From Phascolarctobacterium sp. (GTDB taxonomy: Bacteria; Bacillota; Negativicutes; Acidaminococcales; Acidaminococcaceae): 17,981 nt of DNA. The notes under the pieces are model-generated. The model did not search any database, was not told the DNA's origin, and saw nothing but the letters and a program-made list of their open reading frames with translations. Shown piece by piece: positions 6,456 to 14,193 of the stretch. The first letter of the stretch is position 1. Each line of letters starts with the position of its first letter. Both the position numbers and the translations under genes were made by a program. The stretch spans positions 1 through 17,981 of the forward strand of contig JAHHUH010000030.1 in NCBI GenBank assembly GCA_020024105.1, read 5' to 3'.

Positions 6456-7349
6456 TTACGCCTCCGGCCAGGTAATTTCCTTTAATTTTTCAAAGGCCTG
6501 GGTCAAGCCCTGGTCAGCTGCCTGGGTCAGCCACAGCTTAGCCTGCTTGGGAGATTTATTTACTCCCTTGCCCTCCAGATAGCACAAGCCCAGATTATAC
6601 TGGCCAATGGCGTCCCCCTGCTCCGCAGCCTTACGATACCATTGGTAAGCCTCCGGTAGGGATTTCTTCAGGCCCAGACCACTTTCATAATAGGCAGCCA
6701 GATTATTCTGGGCCTCCACCATGCCCTGCTCCGCTGCCTGCTGAAAGAGAGCCGCTGCCTTAGCATAGGACTGCTCCACATAATCACCAAAATGATAGAA
6801 CATCGCCAAATTATACTGGGCCTGGGGATTACCCTTGGCGGCCAGCTCCTGATAAAGCTCCACTGCCTTAGCATAGGACTGCTCCACCCCACGGCCAAAT
6901 TCATAGCACACAGCCAGATTGCATTGGGCACCGGCATGGCCCATCTCGGCTGCCTTCCGGTAGCAGGCCACGGCCTCCTCATAGGACTGCTCCACGCCCT
7001 CACCAAATTCATGGGCCACACCTAAAAAGAAATAGCCATCCGCACTACCTAAGGCAACTGCCTTTTGGTAGCATTCCACCGCCTTGGTAAAGGACTTGTC
7101 CACGCCTAAGCCATTGGCATAGCAGGAGCCTAGATTACACATGGCAAAGGCATTACCCTGCTGAGCTGCCGCCTCCGTCCACTTAGCCACCTTTTCCATA
7201 GCCTGGGGCGCACCCTCCATGCCAAAATAATAGCAATTAGCCAGGGCCAGCTGACCATCCACATCGCCGTTAACAGCAATCCTATAATATGTTAAAGCGT
7301 GACCGGAAAGCTGGGCCGCTTCGGTCGCATCACGTAAATCCTTTTCCAT
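6456..7349 (-). CDS. Sel1-repeat (TPR-like) protein
   Basis: A 297-residue protein made almost entirely of seven 36-residue Sel1-like repeats from about residue 30 to 285, each with the A-x-x-NLG-x-x-Y...G-GV...S-x-x-KA...W/Y-x-KAA-x-QG pattern. Such helical solenoids bind other proteins. There is no signal peptide or membrane segment, so a cytoplasmic adaptor role is likely. The ATG at 7349 is chosen over one at 7409 because GAGG lies seven bases before it, and the upstream ATG sits only six bases after the -10 box, inside the transcript leader. At DNA level the repeats are very alike: the phrase encoding VEQSY recurs at 108-111 base spacing near 6763, 6870 and 6978. It is flanked by the two paralogous exported-protein genes, but has its own promoter and terminator. 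The partner is unknown. Confidence 0.88.
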   Translation of the reverse strand: MEKDLRDATEAAQLSGHALTYYRIAVNGDVDGQLALANCYYFGMEGAPQAMEKVAKWTEAAAQQGNAFAMCNLGSCYANGLGVDKSFTKAVECYQKAVALGSADGYFFLGVAHEFGEGVEQSYEEAVACYRKAAEMGHAGAQCNLAVCYEFGRGVEQSYAKAVELYQELAAKGNPQAQYNLAMFYHFGDYVEQSYAKAAALFQQAAEQGMVEAQNNLAAYYESGLGLKKSLPEAYQWYRKAAEQGDAIGQYNLGLCYLEGKGVNKSPKQAKLWLTQAADQGLTQAFEKLKEITWPEA

Positions 7350-7378
7350 TTTTACACCTCGTTTAATTAACTTTGATA

Positions 7379-7400
7379 GTGGCGGCACTAGCTCCGCCAC
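7379..7400 (-). promoter_or_regulatory. 5' leader hairpin of the Sel1 gene
   Basis: GTGGCGG and CCGCCAC pair perfectly across an eight-base loop, starting about ten bases after the expected transcription start and 30 bases before the ribosome site. It may stabilise the 5' end or act as a regulator site. Confidence 0.4.
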
Positions 7401-7414
7401 AAGCTTCATTAACT

Positions 7415-7443
7415 ATTATAGCTTAAGGAAGGGGAGCGGGCAA
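7415..7443 (-). promoter_or_regulatory. Promoter of the Sel1-repeat gene
   Basis: On the minus strand TTGCCC (7438-7443) and a perfect TATAAT (7415-7420) are 17 bases apart. Transcription would begin near 7408, giving a leader of about 60 bases. Confidence 0.75.
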
Positions 7444-7852
7444 TGGGCACTGTAAAAGCCACTAGCTTAATAGGCAGGTCTTCTTTAGACCTCGTAGGTC
7501 CAGAAGCTATAGCTGAGCTACCTGCCGGTAAATTTTAGCATGGCCCCTGCTCTCATAGTAACACTAGCAGCATTGCTCTCCACCTCGTATTCCAAGAGAG
7601 CTTCACTAGTAGGCTTCTGCCATTGGAGGCTTTTCTTAAAAGATGTACGATTGGAGCTTACCCTCCCCGCTCTCCATATAGCCTTCTAAAGCTGAACTAC
7701 CCGCATGGACTTCCTAGACCTGGTGCCGTTATGCAGCAGTACCATAGCCCTGCCGGAGCCATTAAAGCTTGCTGTCGGCCTGCTATTTTTATGCACAGCA
7801 GCAATCAAATATGAAACCGTAGCAGAAAAAGCTTTCTCCACCCTATTTTCAA
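7444..7852. other. Gene-free region between divergent promoters
   Basis: About 410 bases without a credible gene lie between the leftward Sel1 promoter and the rightward promoter of the 7896 gene. It holds a long imperfect hairpin (7473-7526) and a GCTCTC/GAGAGC inverted repeat (7575-7580 with 7596-7601). The short open frame at 7623-7814 has no ribosome site and an unusual composition. I see no transposase or other gene remnant. Confidence 0.5.
7473..7526. repeat. Long imperfect inverted repeat, possible structured element
   Basis: Three nested stems can form: GGCAGGT/ACCTGCC (7473-7479 with 7520-7526), CTTCT/AGAAG (7480-7484 with 7502-7506), and GACCT/AGGTC around a CGT loop (7488-7492 with 7496-7500). 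All 17 pairs are Watson-Crick, with a 13-base bulge on one side. There is no T-run after it on either strand, so it is not a plain terminator. Confidence 0.45.
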
Positions 7853-7861
7853 TGCTATAAT
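7853..7861 (+). promoter_or_regulatory. Extended -10 promoter of the 7896-8696 gene
   Basis: TGCTATAAT is a perfect extended -10 (TGnTATAAT) on the plus strand, 34 bases before the ATG. No good -35 is present, as is usual for extended -10 promoters. Confidence 0.65.
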
Positions 7862-7895
7862 AAACTTACTACCACCTTATGAAAGGGATGTACAA

Positions 7896-8696
7896 ATGAA
7901 AAAGTTTCTTGTAGCTTTAACGCTTACCTGCCTTACCACCGGCCTGGTAACCTTAAATAGCCAGCAGGCAGCTGCCGAAAACTGGCTGAAGCTGTACCAG
8001 GGTGAAACCGATACCCTTTATTTTGATTCTGATAGCTTTATCTACGATGCGGCAAGTAATACCGTCAGCTTTTGGGAAAAATACCTGGATGAAAAGGACG
8101 ATAGCAATATCCAAACCCGCAGATGCTATAATTACAACGATAAAACTTTCGCAGCTGTAGCCATTAACAGCTATAGGGAAAATAAGCTTGTCTCCTCCAA
8201 TACCTATCCCGAAGCAGAATACAAGCCCATTCAGCCTAATTCCGTAGGTGAAAATAATTATAATTTCTTTGAATATGTCAACCATTTAAGCCAGCAGAAC
8301 ATTGAATGGAATTTTAATAAGGTCTTTATCAACACCCCGGCCAAGCTTGACAGCAACAGCTGGAAGCCTAAACCGAACCTGCCCCACGCCTATTATGACA
8401 CCTCCTCCTACCGCTACGATAAGCAAAGTAATACTGAAACCTTTTGGGTACAGAGCCGTAGCCTTTTAGGGGGTAAAAATTGTATTAAGCTGACCTACTA
8501 TCAGCATAATCTGAGTAATGATAAATTTGCCTGGGTGGCTGCCGAAAGCTTTGTAGAGGGCTATCCCACTGCCAAGACTATCTATCCCATCCTCATCTGG
8601 CACAGAGCAGAGGTTATCCGTAAGGATGCCTACGACCCCAGCGTAGATTTTTTCAACCAGGGTCTGCTCATTCTTAATCGAGGGATAAAAGAATAA
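7896..8696 (+). CDS. Exported protein of unknown function with a duplicated domain
   Basis: A 266-residue protein with a signal peptide (MKK, hydrophobic core, likely cleavage after QQAAA near residue 28), so extracytoplasmic. The mature part contains two related halves: DTLYFDSDSFIYD...VSFWEKY (about 38-63) matches AYYDTSSYRYD...ETFWVQSR (about 166-190), each followed by a strand-rich segment of similar length. It is a full-length paralogue of the product at 5527-6300, sharing W-x-x-LY, DSDSF-x-YD, the QQN-x-x-W-x-FN mid-section and the YP-x-LIW motif near the end. AAGGGATG precedes the ATG at good spacing. It has an extended -10 promoter and a strong terminator, so it is a single-gene unit. 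I recognise no named family with confidence; small surface-adhesin-like domains share the W/YD/W pattern. Function is unknown. Confidence 0.82.
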   Translation: MKKFLVALTLTCLTTGLVTLNSQQAAAENWLKLYQGETDTLYFDSDSFIYDAASNTVSFWEKYLDEKDDSNIQTRRCYNYNDKTFAAVAINSYRENKLVSSNTYPEAEYKPIQPNSVGENNYNFFEYVNHLSQQNIEWNFNKVFINTPAKLDSNSWKPKPNLPHAYYDTSSYRYDKQSNTETFWVQSRSLLGGKNCIKLTYYQHNLSNDKFAWVAAESFVEGYPTAKTIYPILIWHRAEVIRKDAYDPSVDFFNQGLLILNRGIKE

Positions 8697-8728
8697 TTAT
8701 TTTCCCAGCTCATTCATTATGACAAACT

Positions 8729-8761
8729 AAGGGACGCTACCAGTCGGTAGCGTCCCTTTTA
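8729..8761 (+). terminator. Strong plus-strand terminator
   Basis: AAGGGACGCTACC and GGTAGCGTCCCTT form a perfect 13-base stem with an AGTC loop, continuing into TTTTAT on the plus strand, 32 bases after the stop of the exported-protein gene. Confidence 0.93.
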
Positions 8762-8845
8762 TATGCCGGATATACAGGCGCGAAGGCTTCTTCCCGGCAG
8801 GCAGAGCCCCCAGCTGAAAAAATATAAAAGTTAAGAGGATGCACA

Positions 8846-8877
8846 AAAAGGGCGGTACCAGCAGGTACCACCCTTTT
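8846..8877 (-). terminator. Terminator of the purL operon
   Basis: On the minus strand AAAAGGGTGGTACC pairs fully with GGTACCGCCCTTTT through one T-G pair. On the plus strand that pair is a C/A mismatch. The minus strand then reads TGTG, the T-run being part of the stem. It lies 310 bases past the purL stop, implying a long 3' untranslated region, unless another transcript ends here. Confidence 0.75.
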
Positions 8878-8885
8878 ACTTCATC

Positions 8886-9177
8886 CAAGGCATTAATGAA
8901 GTATTTTTTATTTTTGCCAGTGTCAAGAATCTGTACATTCCCTCCACTGACCTAGGGACGCACTAAGCCAAGCCAGCTCAAGGCACGCTGGCTAAGGCAG
9001 TTTGGTAGCAGACTAGTTCAAGGCATACTATCCTGCCTGGGTATTACTAAAGGAAGTAAGCACGACCGGTCTGCTACAAGGCATCACAGACCCTCCATGC
9101 CATCTATTTACGCTGCGGTCGGACCTTCCATCCGCCACCGTTGCTTTTCCTCCAGCAGCAGTCTGTTTACAAGGCAT
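8886..9177 (-). repeat. Five copies of TGCCTTG downstream of purL
   Basis: Read on the minus strand, TGCCTTG occurs at 9170-9176, 9077-9083, 9019-9025, 8979-8985 and 8886-8892; four of the five are preceded by A. The flanks of the two rightmost copies are also alike (TGCCTTGTA then CAGAC within a few bases). About 0.02 copies of a given heptamer are expected in 300 random bases. The unit is too short and irregularly spaced for a CRISPR array. Confidence 0.55.
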
Positions 9178-9189
9178 TCACAGAGCAGC

Positions 9190-12100
9190 TTATTTGAAGT
9201 AGTTAACACCGGATACGAAGATTTTCTGATCCTTAGCGCCAGCAATATTACGGAATAAGCCCTTATCATAGCGTTCGCTATGACCCATTTTACCCAAGAC
9301 ACGGCCATCGGGGCTGGTGATACCTTCAATAGCATACAAGCTGCCGTTGGGATTGTAGGGCATGTTCATGGTCGGTACACCCTGAGCATTTACATACTGG
9401 GTAGCAACCTGACCATTAGCAAAGAGCTCTTTAATAGTTGCTTCAGGTGCATAGAAGCGACCTTCGCCATGGGATACGGCGATAGCATGTTCCTCACCGG
9501 GCTCACAGCAGGCGAACCAGGGAGATTTATTAGATACTACGCGGGTAGTAACAATTTGAGAAATGTGACGACCAATATTATTAAAGGTCAGGGTCGGGGA
9601 ATCCTCTTCCATGTCACGAATTTCACCATAGGGTACCAGGCCCAACTTAATCAAAGCCTGGAAGCCATTGCAGATACCCAGCATTAAGCCGTCACGATTG
9701 TTCAGTAATTCGTTAACAGCTTCCTTAATACGGGGGTTACGCAGCATGGTAGCAATAAATTTACCACTGCCATCCGGCTCGTCACCAGCGGAGAAGCCAC
9801 CAGGAATCATCATGATCTGAGAATTCTTAATCATGCGGACCATGGTTTCTACGGATTCTTCAATAGCCTGTGCCGTCAAATTACGGACCACGAAGGTTTC
9901 AGCAATAGCGCCAGCTGCTTCAAAAGCACGAGCGCTATCATATTCGCAGTTGTTACCCGGGAAGACAGGAATGAAGACACGGGGCTTAGCAATGTTCACC
10001 GGTGCGGTGAGGGGCAGATTATTTCTATACAGGGGTTGGTCAATATCGGCAGGCTCTTCCACCTCAAGCAATTTAGCCGGGAAGATGCCATCCAAGGGCT
10101 CGGTATAAGCCTTGGTAGCAGCTGCAGCGGTGATGACGGTGTCATTAATGGAAATACCTGCTTCTGCAGTAGTATGACCTAAGAGCATGTAATCCAGATC
10201 AGCAAATACATCCTCAGCAGCTACGCCGGCAGCCAATTCAACAACCATACCACCGGGCTGTAAGGTAAAGAGGCTATCGGGATCACGGAAGGGTTTGATA
10301 AATTCAAAGCCCAGGCTGTTACCCATGCTCATGGTGGTTACCAGAGCAGCAATACCTCCGTCCTTAACTGCGGCAGCAGCAGCAACCTTGCCAGCCTCCA
10401 TAGCAGCATGTACGGCAGTCAGGTTTTTACGCAGGGCAGCAAAGTCCAAAACTTCGGTATTATCGCGGGGGCAGGAAATGAAGACTACCTGATCACCGGC
10501 AGCCTTAAATTCTGCGGAAACGGCCTTATCGCCATCAATTACGCCTACGGCAAAGGATACCAGGGTAGGCGGAACGGTTTTGTCCATAAAGGTACCGGAC
10601 ATACTATCCTTACCGCCAATAGCAGGCAGGTCCAGAGCATCCATGGTAGTGAAGGCACCTAAAAGTGCGCTGAAGGGTTGGCCCCAGCTGTTGCTATCGT
10701 GAAGCTTGGGGAAGTATTCCTGCAGAGTTAAACGTAACTTAGCCGGATCAGCACCCAAGGCAGTAGCGCGGACAACGGATTCAGTTACAGCATACATGGC
10801 ACCATGGAAGGGACTCCAGCAGGCAACCTCAGGGTTATAGCCGCAGGCCATAACGGAGGCAGCAGTGGTGTGACCATGGAGCACGGGAATGCGGCCTACC
10901 ATACCCTCGGAGGGAGTGGTCTGGTTTTTGCCGCCGAAGGGCATCATAACGGTACCACGGCCGATGGTGCTGTCAAAACGCTCGGACAAGCCCTTTTGGC
11001 TGCAAACATTCAGACGGCCCAGGTTAGCCAACCAGGCAGCTTCTAAATCCTTAGCTGCGGCAACCTCGGCAGGAACCTTATCAAAAACATTAGCAGCAGC
11101 CGCATCGTCAACAATGATGTTGGTATGCTGAGCTACGCCGTTGGTGTCCAGGAAGGCACGGGACAGGTCAACAATCTTATCGCCTCTCCAGTACATAACC
11201 AGACGGGGATCAGCAGATACCTCGGCAACTACAGTTGCTTCCAGGTTTTCTGCATCAGCAAATTTAATGAAGGCCTCTCTATTTTTAGCTTCAATAACCA
11301 CAGCCATACGTTCCTGAGATTCGGAAATTGCTAATTCGGTACCATCCAGGCCTTCGTATTTTTTCGGTACCTTATCCAGCTCAATCTGCAGGCCATCGGT
11401 TAATTCGCCAATAGCTACGGAAACACCGCCGGCACCAAAGTCGTTGCAGCGTTTAATCATAGCAGTTACTTCCGGATTACGGAATAAGCGTTGGATTTTA
11501 CGTTCGGTAGGTGCATTACCCTTTTGTACCTCGGCACCGCAGCTCATGAGGGAGTCCACGGTATGCTCCTTAGAGGAGCCGGTAGCACCGCCACAGCCGT
11601 CACGACCGGTTTTGCCGCCCAGGAGGACAACAATATCACCGGCAGCAGGACGTTCACGACGTACAGCATCACGAGGAGCAGCACCGATAACAGCGCCAAC
11701 CTCCATACGCTTTGCTACGAATTTATCGTGGTAGTATTCCTGTACATGGCCGGTTGCCAAGCCGATCTGGTTACCATAGGAGCTATAGCCGGAGGCAGCA
11801 CCGATGGTAATTTTTCTTTGCGGTAATTTACCGGTAATGGTGTCCGCAATAGGTACGCGGGGATCAGCAGCACCGGTGACACGCATAGCCTGATATACAT
11901 AGGAGCGGCCGGACAGGGGATCGCGGATAGCGCCACCCAAGCAGGTTGCCGCACCACCAAAGGGTTCGATTTCGGTAGGATGGTTATGGGTTTCGTTCTT
12001 GAACATAACCAGCCAATCTTCTTTTTTACCATCTACCTCGATGGGTACTACGATGGAGCAAGCATTAATCTCTTCAGATTCATCCAAATCGGTCAGCTTG

Positions 12101-12966
12101 CCTGCCTTACGCAGCTTTTTCATGCCGATCACGGCAATATCCATCAAGGTTACAGGACGTTCAGTATGTTCGCCATAAACGCCGTCGCGGGCATCCATAT
12201 ATTTGTCGTAAGCTTCCTGAATCGGCTTGGTATAGGTACCGGGTACGATTTCAACATCCTCAATCTGGGTCATAAAGGTGGTATGACGGCAGTGGTCGGA
12301 CCAGTAGGTATCCAAAACGCGGATTTCAGTAATAGTGGGCTCACGATGTTCTTCGTTAAAGTATTTTTGGCACCAGAGCAGATCCTCCAGGCTCATAGCC
12401 AGGCCCATGTCCTGACGGAGAGCTTCAGCTTCCTCCCTGCTCATGGTCAAAAAGCCGGCTACAGTCTTCACCTTGGCCGGTTCCTCGCAGGTGCTTTCCA
12501 GGGTTTCCGGCTTACCAGCCTCAGCTTCACGTGCTTCGATGGGGTTGATGCAGTAAGCTTTGATTTTTTCAAATTCTGCATCACTCAAGGCACCCTCTAA
12601 CACATAAACCTTAGCGGAAGCAACCATGGGGCGCTCCTTTTGGGTGATTAACTGAATGCATTGCTCAGCAAAGTCCTCTCTCTGGTCATATTGACCGGGG
12701 AGCAGCTCCACTGCAAAGGTACGGGCATCGGCAGCCAGAGGCAGCTCCTCCTCCACTACGGTATCTACCGGGGGTTCGGAAAGCACCAGCTTCTTCGCCA
12801 TAGCGAAGGCTTCGTCGTCCAGACCCATGACATCGTAGCGATTCAGAATCCGCAGATTCTTTAAGCCGGTCATGCCCAGGTTGTTACGCAGGTCTGCCAG
12901 CAGGCCATGTGCTTCAACAGCAAAAGCATCCTTCTTTTCAACAAAAACTCTTCTAATAATACTCAT
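9190..12966 (-). CDS. purL: Phosphoribosylformylglycinamidine synthase, single-chain clade II
   Basis: A 1258-residue FGAM synthase: it converts formylglycinamide ribonucleotide, glutamine and ATP to formylglycinamidine ribonucleotide, step four of purine synthesis, in the cytoplasm. It is the fused form with a PurS-like N-terminal domain, the two-part ATP-grasp-unrelated (AIR synthase fold) synthetase body, and a C-terminal glutaminase. Visible landmarks are LDTYWSDHCRHTTF (about 220-235), FKNETHNHPTEIEPFGGAATC (about 318-340), SESQERM, and GGKDSMSGTF. The glutaminase has FPGNNCEYD, nucleophile Cys1099 in GICNGFQ, and His1229 with Glu1231 in MGHSER, so it is complete. GGAGG eight bases before the ATG at 12966 decides the start over an upstream ATG at 12999. 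It follows an Eis-like acetyltransferase gene by 42 bases with no terminator between, and no other purine gene is in view. Confidence 0.97.
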   Translation of the reverse strand: MSIIRRVFVEKKDAFAVEAHGLLADLRNNLGMTGLKNLRILNRYDVMGLDDEAFAMAKKLVLSEPPVDTVVEEELPLAADARTFAVELLPGQYDQREDFAEQCIQLITQKERPMVASAKVYVLEGALSDAEFEKIKAYCINPIEAREAEAGKPETLESTCEEPAKVKTVAGFLTMSREEAEALRQDMGLAMSLEDLLWCQKYFNEEHREPTITEIRVLDTYWSDHCRHTTFMTQIEDVEIVPGTYTKPIQEAYDKYMDARDGVYGEHTERPVTLMDIAVIGMKKLRKAGKLTDLDESEEINACSIVVPIEVDGKKEDWLVMFKNETHNHPTEIEPFGGAATCLGGAIRDPLSGRSYVYQAMRVTGAADPRVPIADTITGKLPQRKITIGAASGYSSYGNQIGLATGHVQEYYHDKFVAKRMEVGAVIGAAPRDAVRRERPAAGDIVVLLGGKTGRDGCGGATGSSKEHTVDSLMSCGAEVQKGNAPTERKIQRLFRNPEVTAMIKRCNDFGAGGVSVAIGELTDGLQIELDKVPKKYEGLDGTELAISESQERMAVVIEAKNREAFIKFADAENLEATVVAEVSADPRLVMYWRGDKIVDLSRAFLDTNGVAQHTNIIVDDAAAANVFDKVPAEVAAAKDLEAAWLANLGRLNVCSQKGLSERFDSTIGRGTVMMPFGGKNQTTPSEGMVGRIPVLHGHTTAASVMACGYNPEVACWSPFHGAMYAVTESVVRATALGADPAKLRLTLQEYFPKLHDSNSWGQPFSALLGAFTTMDALDLPAIGGKDSMSGTFMDKTVPPTLVSFAVGVIDGDKAVSAEFKAAGDQVVFISCPRDNTEVLDFAALRKNLTAVHAAMEAGKVAAAAAVKDGGIAALVTTMSMGNSLGFEFIKPFRDPDSLFTLQPGGMVVELAAGVAAEDVFADLDYMLLGHTTAEAGISINDTVITAAAATKAYTEPLDGIFPAKLLEVEEPADIDQPLYRNNLPLTAPVNIAKPRVFIPVFPGNNCEYDSARAFEAAGAIAETFVVRNLTAQAIEESVETMVRMIKNSQIMMIPGGFSAGDEPDGSGKFIATMLRNPRIKEAVNELLNNRDGLMLGICNGFQALIKLGLVPYGEIRDMEEDSPTLTFNNIGRHISQIVTTRVVSNKSPWFACCEPGEEHAIAVSHGEGRFYAPEATIKELFANGQVATQYVNAQGVPTMNMPYNPNGSLYAIEGITSPDGRVLGKMGHSERYDKGLFRNIAGAKDQKIFVSGVNYFK

Positions 12967-13008
12967 TACACCAGCCTCCAAGCTTATTTTGAGGTTCATT
13001 AACTTAAT

Positions 13009-14184
13009 TTAAAAATACTCGTTAATATAATTACGGCATTTAGGGAACAATTTATCTAACACAGCTAGCTGGGCTGTATTATGAACTTGAATTCGTCCTG
13101 CCTCCGCCAATTCGGAAGCGGTAAAGGCGCCAAAATAGATTTGGGTAAAGGCGGCCATGTCCATGCTGATATCCGGCTGCAGCTTGGTGGGCTGCAATTC
13201 CACATGGTCCATCACTACCTGACAATGGAAATACCAGTTATTCTCCTTCAGGAGGCCATCTGTCAGCTCCATTACGATAGAAGCCAGCAGGGGCTCCGGC
13301 GGTGTATACGCCAGGAGGGCCTGGGCCGCATTAATGCAGCGGGCCATCATAAAGGGCTGTAGGCTGCCGCTCTGCTCCTGCCGCTGCAGGTGAAGATAGG
13401 TCTTATCCCACGCCTCCGCCAGCCAGCTGATTTTCTTGGCCTCGGATTTATGCTGGGCTGCATAGAGCAGCAGACGATTGCGGCTGGGGAAATCTGCCGC
13501 CAAAAGCTCCAGAATGTTAAAGACGCCATCAGCAATTTTATAGAGCAGATAACCGGAGGGTCTCCCCTCTGCATAGACGACGGCACATTGAACCTGCTCG
13601 GCCTGATGGACTGCCAGAAGCTTTTCCCACTGGCTAGCATCCCTGACGGCCAGACCATTCCAGGTCTTGGTCAGCTCTGCATAAAGCAGGGGCAGCTCCT
13701 GAGCCTGGTTCAGAGCCCTACGCACTACCTGCAGCTCACTGCCGATTTTAGGCAGCTGCAGCTGGTCCAGGGACCAGTCATAGCTGTGACGGTAGCAGCA
13801 GTAACTAAATTCATAGGGTAAATAAATACCTGCCTGGATGGGCATGAGGAACACAAAGGGTACCTCCTCCCGATTCAGAAGCTGACAGGTATATTGGAGC
13901 AGGGGGCGGAACAAATGCTGTCCCCTAGCCTCCGGAGCCGTAGCCACACCTACGATATAGGGCATATCCCACAGCTTATCCCTCAGCTTGACCAGATAGG
14001 GATTCAGATGCAGCATATTCTGCAGACGTCCCTGAGCGTCAAAGCTGCCGACCACGGTATTTTCCTGACCACAGTAGTAGTGGAAATACCACTGGAAGAA
14101 GGGATCATCAAATTTTTCAAAGGAGTAATTCCACAGGTCCCGGACCTGGTCCATTTCCTCCGGCTGTACAATCTTGCAGGTCAT
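13009..14184 (-). CDS. Eis-like GNAT N-acetyltransferase
   Basis: A 391-residue protein of the Eis-type acetyltransferase family: an N-terminal GNAT domain, a central GNAT-like part and a C-terminal SCP2-like domain. The acetyl-CoA loop is visible as VGVATAPEARGQHLFRPLL (about 77-95), with R-G-Q-H in place of the usual R-G-x-G. The LMPIQAGIYLPYEFSY segment (about 112-127) is typical of the Firmicutes members. The chain ends in Phe; in mycobacterial Eis the carboxylate of a C-terminal Phe is the catalytic base, so an exact C-terminus here fits an active enzyme. Family members acetylate amines on aminoglycosides, peptides or proteins, but the substrate here is unknown. GAGG lies seven bases before the ATG. 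It follows the DUF2156 gene by nine bases, so the two are translated together and may modify related substrates. Confidence 0.87.
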   Translation of the reverse strand: MTCKIVQPEEMDQVRDLWNYSFEKFDDPFFQWYFHYYCGQENTVVGSFDAQGRLQNMLHLNPYLVKLRDKLWDMPYIVGVATAPEARGQHLFRPLLQYTCQLLNREEVPFVFLMPIQAGIYLPYEFSYCCYRHSYDWSLDQLQLPKIGSELQVVRRALNQAQELPLLYAELTKTWNGLAVRDASQWEKLLAVHQAEQVQCAVVYAEGRPSGYLLYKIADGVFNILELLAADFPSRNRLLLYAAQHKSEAKKISWLAEAWDKTYLHLQRQEQSGSLQPFMMARCINAAQALLAYTPPEPLLASIVMELTDGLLKENNWYFHCQVVMDHVELQPTKLQPDISMDMAAFTQIYFGAFTASELAEAGRIQVHNTAQLAVLDKLFPKCRNYINEYF

Positions 14185-14193
14185 CTTCCTACC

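Larger units (their letters stand above)
8697..9189. other. Gene-free convergent region between an exported-protein gene and purL
   Basis: It contains two terminators of opposite polarity (8729-8761 plus, 8846-8877 minus), a spacer with nothing recognisable between them, and about 310 bases of purL downstream sequence with the TGCCTTG copies and an inverted repeat GTAGCAGAC/GTCTGCTAC (9005-9013 with 9069-9077). No open frame here has a ribosome site. Confidence 0.55.

Noticed and set aside
7623..7814. 63-codon open frame on the plus strand in the divergent intergenic region
   Set aside because: It has no ribosome site or homology and its frame is not supported by composition.
8886..9177. CRISPR-like array
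   Set aside because: The repeated unit is only seven to eight bases, spacing is irregular (40 to 93) and no cas gene is near.
11980..12600. 206-codon open frame on the plus strand opposite purL
   Set aside because: It lies wholly inside purL, whose protein is unambiguous, has no ribosome site and no recognisable motif. It is an antisense shadow.
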